64,000 nt of DNA from assembly GCA_017617235.1 (NCBI GenBank), contig JAFZWQ010000043.1, forward strand, positions 1 to 64,000, in the 5' to 3' direction. This document shows positions 46,406 through 55,100 of this stretch, piece after piece; the first letter of the stretch is position 1; every line of letters begins with the position of its first letter. Origin of the DNA: Bacteroidaceae bacterium (GTDB lineage: Bacteria > Bacteroidota > Bacteroidia > Bacteroidales > Bacteroidaceae). The notes below the pieces were generated by a model. That model did no database searches and was not told the origin of the DNA. It saw nothing but the letters and a program-made list of their open reading frames with translations. The position numbers were made by a program, and so were the translations under genes.

Positions 46406-47800
46406 TTAGAACTCGCAGTTCTTCGGGGTGCGGGGGAAGGGGATGACATCGCGAATGTTCTGCATACCCGTCACGAAGAGAATCAGGCGTTCGAAGCCCA
46501 AGCCGAAGCCGGCATGCGGACACGAACCCCAACGACGGGTGTCGAGATACCATTCCAGTTTCTCGGTCTCCATGCCGCGACGGTTAATCTCAGCCATCAG
46601 CTTGTCGTAGCTCTCCTCGCGGACACTGCCGCCGATGATTTCACCAATCTGTGGGAACAGCACATCGGTACCCTGCATCGTCTTGCCATCCTCGTTCAGC
46701 TTCATATAGAAGGCCTTGATTTCCTTCGGGTAGTCAGTCATGATGACGGGCTTCTTGAAGTGTTCCTCCACCAAATAACGCTCGTGTTCCGAAGCCAGGT
46801 CATCGCCCCAGTTGCAAGGGAACTCGAACTTCTTACCGTTCTTGATAGCCTCCTGCAGGATTTCGATACCTTGGGTGTAAGGCAGACGGACGAAAGATTC
46901 CTTCAACACGCCTTCCAAACGTTCGATAAGGGTCTTATCCACCATCTTGTTCAGGAACTCGAGGTCATCGCGACAGTTGTCCAATGCCCAACGCACACAG
47001 TACTTGATGAAGTCCTCCTCGAGGTCCATCAGGTCATCCTTATCGTAGAAGGCCATCTCAGGTTCTATCATCCAGAACTCGGCCAAGTGACGAGGCGTAT
47101 TCGAGTTCTCGGCACGGAATGTGGGGCCGAAGGTATAAATCTGGCCCAATGCCGTTGCACCCAGCTCACCTTCCAACTGACCGCTCACCGTCAGGGCAAC
47201 TTGCTGTCCAAAGAAATCATCGCTGTAATCTATCTTACCGTCCTCGCCTTTCTTCAGGTCGTACAGGTTCTTGGTGGTAACCTGGAACATGTTGCCGGCA
47301 CCCTCACAGTCGCTTGCAGTAATCAGCGGCGTGTGGAAATAGTAGAACCCATGCTCATGGAAGTAGGTGTGGATAGCCATCGCCATGTTGTGACGGATGC
47401 GCAGGATAGCACCGAAGGTGTTGGTGCGGGGACGCATGTGAGCCACCGTACGCAGGTATTCCCACGAGGCACCCTTCTTCTGCAAGGGATAGGTGTTGTC
47501 GCACTCGCCCAGTACCTCTATCTGCTTGGCCTGAATCTCGCTGGCCTGACCGGCTGCGGGACTCTCAACCAGCGTACCGACCACCTTCAAGCAGGCGCCT
47601 GTGGTAATCAGCTTCACGGTTTCTTCGTCGAAGTTCTGGTCTTCGCCTACTATCTGTATGTTCTTGATGGTGGAACCATCGTTCAGGGCAATGAAGAAGA
47701 TACCCTTCGAGCCACGCTTCGAGCGCACCCAACCCATCACTGTTATCTCGCTACCGAAGTCTGTCCGCTTCAGCGCATCAATTACCTTTGTCCTCTTCAT
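46406..47800 (-). CDS. asnS: Asparaginyl-tRNA synthetase
   Basis: The start is set at ATG 47800 ([12 protein letters not shown]), about 464 residues; the longer frame from 47836 is an AT-repeat-coded Lys/Asn stretch overlapping the rluB-like stop. An OB-fold anticodon domain ([19 protein letters not shown]) precedes the class II core: [20 protein letters not shown], and [20 protein letters not shown] (motif 3). It charges tRNA-Asn in the cytosol. Confidence 0.97.
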   Translation of the reverse strand: MKRTKVIDALKRTDFGSEITVMGWVRSKRGSKGIFFIALNDGSTIKNIQIVGEDQNFDEETVKLITTGACLKVVGTLVESPAAGQASEIQAKQIEVLGECDNTYPLQKKGASWEYLRTVAHMRPRTNTFGAILRIRHNMAMAIHTYFHEHGFYYFHTPLITASDCEGAGNMFQVTTKNLYDLKKGEDGKIDYSDDFFGQQVALTVSGQLEGELGATALGQIYTFGPTFRAENSNTPRHLAEFWMIEPEMAFYDKDDLMDLEEDFIKYCVRWALDNCRDDLEFLNKMVDKTLIERLEGVLKESFVRLPYTQGIEILQEAIKNGKKFEFPCNWGDDLASEHERYLVEEHFKKPVIMTDYPKEIKAFYMKLNEDGKTMQGTDVLFPQIGEIIGGSVREESYDKLMAEINRRGMETEKLEWYLDTRRWGSCPHAGFGLGFERLILFVTGMQNIRDVIPFPRTPKNCEF

Positions 47801-47828
47801 TTTTAATTTTTTATTTTTATTTTTTAAT

Positions 47829-49085
47829 TTATTCAAACATTCCCGTGTACAGCATATTCACCTCGGCCTCGGTCAGGAAGCGCCAGTCGCCTCGACGTAC
47901 GTTCTTCTTGGTCAGACCGGCAAAGTATACACGGTCCAGCTTCACCACCTTGTACCCCAGGTGTTCGAAGATGCGACGCACGATGCGGTTGCGGCCCGAG
48001 TGAATCTCTATGCCCACCTGTTTCTTGTCCTTCTCGTCGGCATACTCGATGGCATCGGCCTTGATGGTGCCGTCCTCCAGTTCTATGCCCTCGGAAATCT
48101 GGTGCATATCGGCAGCCGTAACGGCTTTATCCAGGAACACGTGGTAAATCTTCTTCTTTAGATACTGGGGATGCGTGAGCTTGCTAGCCAGTTCACCGTC
48201 GTTGGTCAACAGCAGGACACCCGTAGTGTTGCGGTCCAGTCGGCCAACGGGATAGATGCGCTCCTTGCAGGCATCCTTCACCAGGTCCATCACCGTCTTG
48301 CGGTTCTGGGGGTCGTCGCTGGTCGTTACGGTGTCCTTGGGCTTGTTCAACAGCACATACACCTTGCGTTCGGGCGTAATCAACTGGTCGTGGAACAGCA
48401 CGGTATCGGTGCGCATCACCTTGGTGCCCAATTCCGTTACCACCTGACCGTTCACGCGAACCACACCAGCCTGGATGAAGTCGTCGGCCTCACGACGGCT
48501 GCAAACACCGCTGTTGGCCAAGAACTTGTTCAGACGAATGGGTTCATTGGGGTCATAGTGCTTTTCCTTATACTCTATCTGTTTCTTCATGCTGTACTTG
48601 GCATGAGGATTGTAGCCCGGAGTACGCTGACGGTAGCCGCCACGCTGCTGGCCGTAACCACCCTCGCGACGCTGGTAGCCGCCTTCACGCTGATAGCCGC
48701 CACGTTGCTGGCCATAGCCGCCTTCACGACGCTGGTAACCTCCTTCACGGTTGTACGACGACTGGTATCCACCTTCGCGACGGGGACGATAGCCTCCTTC
48801 GCGCTGCTGGCCGTAACCTCCTTCGCGACGCTGATAGCCGCCTTCACGGTTGTATCCACCCTCGCGATTATAAGAATTGTAACCGCCCTCACGACGCTGA
48901 CCATAGCCATAGCCCTGGGGACGAACGGGTTCACTACGCTGGATGCGGGGACGACGTGTGCGTCCTTCGCCATTACCCATACTCTTCGATGCTGAATACT
49001 CGCTGCTGTAGGGACGATAGCCATCCCGGCCTTCTCCCTTCTCGTCAGAAAATTGCTCTTTCCAACGTTCGTCTTCTGTAATCAT
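47829..49085 (-). CDS. RluB-like pseudouridine synthase with Arg/Gly/Tyr-rich head
   Basis: 418 residues. Residues about 60-170 are low-complexity repeats of [16 protein letters not shown] type. The S4 RNA-binding domain follows ([20 protein letters not shown]), then the catalytic domain with [19 protein letters not shown] (catalytic Asp), [20 protein letters not shown]. It should modify 23S rRNA, as RluB does. The repeat head resembles RGG-type RNA-binding segments. It is separated from purB by a 9-bp-period CTAG array and its stop is 29 bp before asnS. Confidence 0.92.
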   Translation of the reverse strand: MITEDERWKEQFSDEKGEGRDGYRPYSSEYSASKSMGNGEGRTRRPRIQRSEPVRPQGYGYGQRREGGYNSYNREGGYNREGGYQRREGGYGQQREGGYRPRREGGYQSSYNREGGYQRREGGYGQQRGGYQREGGYQRREGGYGQQRGGYRQRTPGYNPHAKYSMKKQIEYKEKHYDPNEPIRLNKFLANSGVCSRREADDFIQAGVVRVNGQVVTELGTKVMRTDTVLFHDQLITPERKVYVLLNKPKDTVTTSDDPQNRKTVMDLVKDACKERIYPVGRLDRNTTGVLLLTNDGELASKLTHPQYLKKKIYHVFLDKAVTAADMHQISEGIELEDGTIKADAIEYADEKDKKQVGIEIHSGRNRIVRRIFEHLGYKVVKLDRVYFAGLTKKNVRRGDWRFLTEAEVNMLYTGMFE

Positions 49086-49112
49086 AATGTTTTTCTTTTT
49101 GTTTGTTTTTTT

Positions 49113-49166
49113 CTAGTCTCTCTAGATTCTCTAGTTTGTCTAGGTTATCTAGTTTTCCTAGATTCC
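49113..49166. repeat. Six-unit 9-bp CTAG microsatellite
   Basis: CTAG begins at 49113, 49122, 49131, 49140, 49149 and 49158, exactly 9 bp apart; the five bases between (TCTCT, ATTCT, TTTGT, GTTAT, TTTTC, ATTCC) vary but are T-rich. The last unit contains the purB stop codon. Confidence 0.85.
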
Positions 49167-50501
49167 TGTGTAACTGTGTGGCGAAATACGCCTTAATTCT
49201 TCTTTAACTTGTTCGTTAACGTTTAGTGTTTCTATAAATTCCTTTATTGTCTCTTCACTTATGCCCTTGCCCGTGCGGGTCAGAGCCTTCAGTGTCTCGT
49301 AAGGTTTCGGGTAACCCTCGCGACGCAATATGGTCTGTATGGCTTCGGCACATACGGCCCAGCAGTTGTCCAGGTCGCGGTTGATGGCCTCTTGATTCAG
49401 CACTAACTTGCGCAGTCCTTTCAATGTGCTCTGTATCGAGATGAGCATATGGCCCATGGGCACACCGATGTTACGCAGTACGGTGCTGTCCGTCAGGTCA
49501 CGTTGCAGTCGGCTGATGGGCAACTTCTGACTGAGGTGAGCCAGCACAGCATTGGCCACACCCAGATTGCCCTCCGAATTCTCGAAGTCGATGGGGTTCA
49601 CCTTATGGGGCATGGCGCTGGAGCCTACCTCGCCTGCCTTCACCTTCTGACGGAAATACTCCATCGAGATGTACTGCCACACATCACGGTCCAGGTCAAT
49701 GATGATTGTATTCACGCGGCGCATGGCATCGAACACAGCAGCCAGACAGTCGTAATTGCTTATCTGTGTGGTGTACTCCTCACGTTCCAGTCCCAGTTTC
49801 TCGGCTACGAAACGATTACCGAACGCACGCCAATCGCGACCGGGATAGGCCACATTGTGGGCATTGAAGTTACCTGTAGCTCCACCGAACTTAGCCGTAA
49901 TGGGGCAAGCCTTCAACATCTCCAGTTGGCGACGCAGACGATAGGTGAATACCATAATCTCCTTACCCAAGCGCGTGGGGCTGGCAGGCTGTCCGTGGGT
50001 CTTGGCCAACATAGGCACGTCCTTCCATTCCTCGGCATAGGTTTCCAACTGGGCAATCAGTTCCTCCAACTGGGGATAGTACACCTCGTCCAGCGCCTCT
50101 TTCAGCGACAGGGGCACACTGGTGTTATTGATGTCCTGACTGGTCAGACCGAAGTGGATGAATTCCTTATATGCTTCCAATCCACCTATTGCGTCAAACT
50201 TCTCCTTGATGAAGTATTCTACGGCCTTTACGTCGTGATTCGTCACCGACTCTATCTCCTTTACGCGTTGGGCATCCTGTTCCGAGAAGTTACGATAGAT
50301 GTCGCGCAGACGCTCCACATCGGCGGGGAAACCTGCCAACTGCGGCAGAGGCAGTTCGCACAGAGCGATGAAATATTCCACCTCCACGCGAACGCGGTAG
50401 CGTATCAATGCATACTCAGAAAAATAGGCTGCCAGGGCTTCCGTCTTCCCTCTGTATCGCCCGTCTATAGGGGATATGGCGGTTAATAAATCCAGTTCCA
50501 T
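49158..50501 (-). CDS. purB: Adenylosuccinate lyase
   Basis: The start is set at ATG 50501 (MELDLLTAISPIDGRYRGK), about 447 residues. GSSAMPHKVNPIDFENSEGN is the fumarase/aspartase superfamily signature; KTHGQPASPTRLGKE carries the active-site His. It makes AMP from adenylosuccinate and AICAR from SAICAR in purine synthesis. TACCTTTG at 50535-50528 on minus is a -7 box. The TAG stop belongs to the CTAG array. Confidence 0.96.
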   Translation of the reverse strand: MELDLLTAISPIDGRYRGKTEALAAYFSEYALIRYRVRVEVEYFIALCELPLPQLAGFPADVERLRDIYRNFSEQDAQRVKEIESVTNHDVKAVEYFIKEKFDAIGGLEAYKEFIHFGLTSQDINNTSVPLSLKEALDEVYYPQLEELIAQLETYAEEWKDVPMLAKTHGQPASPTRLGKEIMVFTYRLRRQLEMLKACPITAKFGGATGNFNAHNVAYPGRDWRAFGNRFVAEKLGLEREEYTTQISNYDCLAAVFDAMRRVNTIIIDLDRDVWQYISMEYFRQKVKAGEVGSSAMPHKVNPIDFENSEGNLGVANAVLAHLSQKLPISRLQRDLTDSTVLRNIGVPMGHMLISIQSTLKGLRKLVLNQEAINRDLDNCWAVCAEAIQTILRREGYPKPYETLKALTRTGKGISEETIKEFIETLNVNEQVKEELRRISPHSYTGI

Positions 50502-50554
50502 AAAAACCAATACGAATTTTTGCGCGACAAAGGTAGTGATTTTTTTCCAATTAT

Positions 50555-50585
50555 CCTAAGATTTCCGGAGATTTCCAATATTCCC
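50555..50585. repeat. CCTAAGATTTCC(GGAGATTTCC) short repeat
   Basis: CCTAAGATTTCCGGAGATTT then CC, close to 52079-52107 (CCTAAGATTTCCGAGGATTT then CCGAAGATAC). Both lie in gene gaps near promoters. The rest of the 50511-50724 gap holds the ATTAGC/CTATAA repeat and the tRNA terminator; no gene is seen. Confidence 0.5.
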
Positions 50586-50626
50586 ATTAAACCTATGAGC
50601 CCCATTAGCTCTATAAGGCCTATAAG
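50584..50626. repeat. CCCATTAG/CCTATAAG interspersed repeat
   Basis: CCCATTAAACCTATGAGCCC and then CATTAGCTCTATAAGGCCTA, units about 10-11 bp long, related to the repeats in truA and the RsmF-like gene. Confidence 0.45.
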
Positions 50627-50643
50627 AGATATTGCCACCCTAT

Positions 50644-50684
50644 AAAACAGCGTATTGGCTCCGCCCTCACGGCGAAGCCAATAC
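50644..50684 (-). terminator. Terminator downstream of tRNA-Val
   Basis: On minus GTATTGGCTTCGCC (50684-50671) pairs with GGCGGAGCCAATAC (50665-50652), one mismatch, followed by GCTGTTTTATA. Confidence 0.75.
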
Positions 50685-50724
50685 TGAGTTAATCATCAAA
50701 GAATATGTCCCACAAATGTGGGCG

Positions 50725-50799
50725 TGGGCGCTGACGGATTCGAACCGCCGACCCTCTGCTTGTAAGGCAGACGCTCTGAACCAGCTGAGCTAAGCGCCC
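50725..50799 (-). tRNA. tRNA-Val (TAC)
   Basis: 75 nt on minus: acceptor GGGCGCT/AGCGCCC, D arm TAGCTCAGCTGG, anticodon stem TCTGC/GCAGA with loop CTTACAA (anticodon TAC), T-loop GGTTCGAATCC and discriminator A. CCA is not encoded. Confidence 0.95.
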
Positions 50800-50921
50800 G
50801 TCGGAACCGCAGTTCCTTAAATGCGAATGCAAAGATAATACAAATAAGTGAAAAGTGAAGAGCGAAAAGTGAAAAATCATCCTTTCTTTAACACTTTTTT
50901 ACTTTTCTGCAGCTTCTGCCC

Positions 50922-52025
50922 TTAGCCTTTAGCCTGTGCAAAGCGCTTTGCCTGCTCTGCAATCAATGCCGTATCCTCAAAGTAGTCGATTTGCATGGCG
51001 TGCCGCACTTCGGCCAGCGTCTGCTGTCCACGTTTACGGGCGGCTTCAGTGCCTCGTTTCAGAATCTCGTACACCTCGGGAATGCGCTGTTCCCACTGGG
51101 CACGACGCTCACGGATAGGTTCGAAGCGCGAGTTCAGAACACTAAGCAGGAACTTCTTGCATGTGCCGTCACCCAGTCCGCCACGCGTATAATGCGCCTT
51201 CATCTCATCCAGGTTCTTGTATTCGGGCAGGAACTGTGCGAAGTCCTCGTCGGTGCAGAAGGCATCAAGGTATGTAAAGACCGTGTTGCCCTCCAGGTGA
51301 CCCGGCGACTCGATGGTCAGGTGCTGTGGGTCAGTGAACATGGAGTTCACCTTCTTCTTCAGTTCCTTGGCCGAGTCGCTGAGGTAAATGCAGTTGCCCA
51401 ACGACTTACTCATCTTGGCTTTGCCGTCCGTTCCCGGCAAACGCATGCAAGCAGCATTGTCGGGCAACAGGATCTGAGGCTCCACCAGCACGTCGCCATA
51501 GATATGGTTGAAACGACGTACGATTTCATTCGTCAGCTCCAGCATAGGTTTCTGGTCCTCACCCACGGGTACCGTGGTAGCCTTGAACAGGGTGATGTCG
51601 GCAGCCTGCGAGATGGGATAGCAGAAGAAGCCCGTGGGTGTTCCGCCCTCGAAATGGCGCATCTCCAGTTCCGTCTTCACGGTCGGATTGCGTTGCAGGC
51701 GCTGCACCGTCACCAGGTTCATGTAGTAGAACGACAGTTCTGTCAGTTCGGGCACGGCCGACTGCACGAAGATGTGCGTCTTTTCGGGATCGATGCCCAC
51801 CGACAGGTAGTCCAGTGCCACCTCTATGATGTTCTGGCGCACCTTCTCGGGATTATCGAAGTTGTCCGTCAATGCTTGCGCGTCGGCAATCATGATGAAT
51901 ATCTCGTCGTACTCGCCCGAATTCTGCAGCTCCACACGACGGCGCAGCGAACCCACGTAGTGACCGATGTGCAGGCGTCCCGTTGGCCGGTCGCCCGTCA
52001 GTATTATCTTCTCTTTTGATTCCAT
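50922..52025 (-). CDS. trpS: Tryptophanyl-tRNA synthetase
   Basis: 367 residues. [20 protein letters not shown] carries the class I HIGH motif and [11 protein letters not shown] the KMSKS loop; [17 protein letters not shown] follows the substrate-binding region. It charges tRNA-Trp. On minus TACCTTTG (52059-52052) is a -7 box; a TTTGTCG/CGACAAA inverted repeat overlaps it and the start of the leader, which could be an operator or a leader hairpin. Confidence 0.96.
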   Translation of the reverse strand: MESKEKIILTGDRPTGRLHIGHYVGSLRRRVELQNSGEYDEIFIMIADAQALTDNFDNPEKVRQNIIEVALDYLSVGIDPEKTHIFVQSAVPELTELSFYYMNLVTVQRLQRNPTVKTELEMRHFEGGTPTGFFCYPISQAADITLFKATTVPVGEDQKPMLELTNEIVRRFNHIYGDVLVEPQILLPDNAACMRLPGTDGKAKMSKSLGNCIYLSDSAKELKKKVNSMFTDPQHLTIESPGHLEGNTVFTYLDAFCTDEDFAQFLPEYKNLDEMKAHYTRGGLGDGTCKKFLLSVLNSRFEPIRERRAQWEQRIPEVYEILKRGTEAARKRGQQTLAEVRHAMQIDYFEDTALIAEQAKRFAQAKG

Positions 52026-52107
52026 TTTTGTCTTTTTGTCGTTTCAGGCGACAAAGGTACAAAAATTTCCTATGATAACCTAAGATTTCCGAGGATTTCC
52101 GAAGATA

Positions 52108-55100
52108 CTAATACTGTACTTTCTTTGTCGTACCGTCGGCATAGCGAACGATGTTCACACCACGCTGCATCCGACTGCGACGCTGACCGTCAGGTCCATA
52201 GATGGTCACCGGCTCGCCCTCAGAACTATCATCGGGTAACGAACCCACGTAGGTCGTGGTACCGTCCTCATCGACATAAGCTACACGCAGACGCGGTGCA
52301 CCGTTAGCCTGTGGCGGAGCGATATAGGCTGCAAAGGCATTCAGTTTGGCATCGCTTCCACTGCCCAGCATAAATCCGCCCTCGCTGTTCACGATACCAT
52401 ACTTGCCTGCCATTGCGAAGTTGGGCGTGAAGTTCGACCACATGTTCCAGCCGGCATATCCGCTGTAACCTGTGGAAGCACCAATGGACGTAGCCTCAGC
52501 CGCTTCTACACTAATACCATACTCCAAATCCGTCCATGTGGGGTTCACCACCTGACTACCTAAGTGCAGCACGTAGGGTTCGTTGGCCTCGATAGTGCCG
52601 CCCGTAACCTTCTGGAAGTACAGCGTATAACCATCTGCCACACTGCTGGTCACAGCCGACAGCTGTGCCACCCAGTCCTCGTCATTGGCAGCACGTCCTG
52701 TCAATGTTGCAACATCCGTATCGAACGGCAGTGCAATCGTTGAATACCCAGCCTTCAACGTGCGCTGCAGGAATATCTTCCTATAATCAACATCGTCATC
52801 GTAGTCAGGAGTCGTTCCTGGTGTCAGCGTCAGGAAGTCATCGGGCCAGAATACCGTAATATTATAGGTCTGGGTCTTTCCAAGATAATCCTCGTTCGCA
52901 GTCTGGGTCAAGGTCAGCGTAGTGCTACCTATCGCCAAACCTGTTATGGTAATGGTCTCGCCAGAACGCACGACATCAATAATAGTATTGTCACCGTTGG
53001 TAACAGTAAAGTCACCATTTACTCCATCACTCACGCCAGTTACCGTAATGGTAGCAGTTAGTGTATATTCGATTCGCCCTGTCGAACCGCTGAAATGCGA
53101 GTCAGCATTAAAGGCTGGTGTCTGTTTGTTGAAGACAGAGAACTGGCGAGTCAGCGTAGCAGGCAAGTACTTGTAGTTACCGACCTGAGAGGCAGTAATT
53201 GTGATGTTTGAACCTGTCTCCACAGCTGTAAGCACACCTGTCGTAGCATTTACTGTAATCGCAGCCGTATTGTTGGAAGAATAGATCACAGGAGTAAGTC
53301 CGACATCGGACGTTGCCGTATTGCCTTCAAGTGTACTGCCCACCTGCATCGTTGTCTCAAGATCGGGGTTATCCCATGACAAGGCTTGTGTAAGTTTGTT
53401 GACTGTTACATTAAAGTCTGTGCTCTTGGATACATACTTATAAGTCTCTGCCTGGGTAATGGTAACCTTACCTGTACCAGCATTCACACCTTTAAGCGTA
53501 TTACCAGTAAGCAACAGCAAACCACCTTCGCGGTTCTGCGACTCATTCAGATAATTAATATTAGAATAAGTAGCCGACAAATCACCATTGCTATCAGCGT
53601 TCATCAACTCCACGGTTGCCGCTCCGTCTACATTCAATGTCTTCGTACTCAGAGACATGATGGTATTATTCTCTAACTTGCTGACGGAGAAGTCAAAGGT
53701 CTGACTTGTTGCGTTGTAGATGTTAGTCTTCTTCTGATAAATGGTCAGACGGGCTGTACCTGCGTTCCGACCGATAATAGTGTTATTTTCTGCATCATAG
53801 CTGATGACATCAGTTCCGTTATTAACATCAGAAGTCTGAGTGTGACTGATGGTATAATAGAAATCATCGTCACTACTGTCCGAAGGATAGGTTGCACTTG
53901 TTCCAGTAAAAGCGAAGGCATTGGCAATAGGACCTTCTACAGTTGTTTCCGTAGCTGTATTGTTACCACGTGTAATGGTTGTTGTATATTTCTTTGCAGT
54001 AGCCGTGAAAGTCAAATCCGAACTATAATAGCGGTCAGAAACTGTAATCGTACCATTGTCAGTACCAAGAAGATTTGGATCAGGTGTATAGGTAACAGTG
54101 ATGGACTTGGGGCTGCCCACATTATCGCTATTGTCTGCAACTATGACGGAAGATTCATTAATGGTAAAGCGAGGATTGTTACTGGTAATCTCTAAATTAC
54201 CGCCATTGGTGCTACTATAGTCAATGTTGAAGGTCGTTGATGCGGTTTGGTCAGTATAGACATCTCCCAAATTTGTATCATCCACATTAGCCCGAACATA
54301 CGTCAAACGAGTGACTTTGACGTTTCTAATATATTTTGTTAATGTGCCTCCCCCCGGAAAACGGAAACGTACCTGTTTAGCACTTTCTGGAATTTTACAC
54401 GAGAACTCACTGTAACTCGTCCCTACATCTGTATTATCCTGAGCAACTATCCAATCTGAGCCATCATAATACTCAACGTATAAATTATAGTAAATAGCGG
54501 AAACATCTCTACTAGCCTCATAAATCAACGTTTCACCAGGACCCGACAAGTTGTAAGTATGTACTACACCAGAACCTGTTCCATGTGAGTATTGTGTTGA
54601 TTCATTTAGAACATACCCCTCTGCTTCCGCAATAGAATTGACTTTGATACGTACAGTTGCTGATGCGGCCATATACTTGTTTGTTTCATCTTGTGAAATG
54701 GTCCAAATATTGGTGCCATCCGTATTTCCTGCCGTAATGGTATTACCGCTGATGGTGGCTGTAGCTGTCGAGCCTGAAGTTAGATTTATATGGTATGCTC
54801 CATTGGAAACTGAGTTGTACGTGAGTGTGACCTGATCACCACGCGCCACATTCATTGAATTTTTCTGCTCATTATTCAATTTTATTGTAATGGCATTGGC
54901 AATCTTGCTAACTGTTATGTCGAAGGTGTAACTCTGGGAGACTGTATATTGGTTGGTCGCAGGCTGAGAGAAGGTAATCTTGGCTGTACCAGCATTTAAA
55001 CCAGTAATGACATTCGTTGTTGCGTCAAAGCTGATGACACCCGCTCCATCGTTTACATCTGATGACTGATGAACTTCTGTAATGTTAGCTACAATAGAAG

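Noticed and set aside
46514..47806. 430-codon open frame opposite asnS
   Set aside because: asnS motifs are complete on minus; the antisense frame shows no domain.
47801..47836. Upstream start of asnS
   Set aside because: Codes a Lys/Asn run from an AT repeat and overlaps the rluB-like stop; ATG 47800 fits the family start.
48171..48995. Hydrophobic plus-strand frame opposite the rluB-like gene
   Set aside because: It is the antisense of the Arg/Gly/Tyr repeats and only looks membrane-like because of codon composition.
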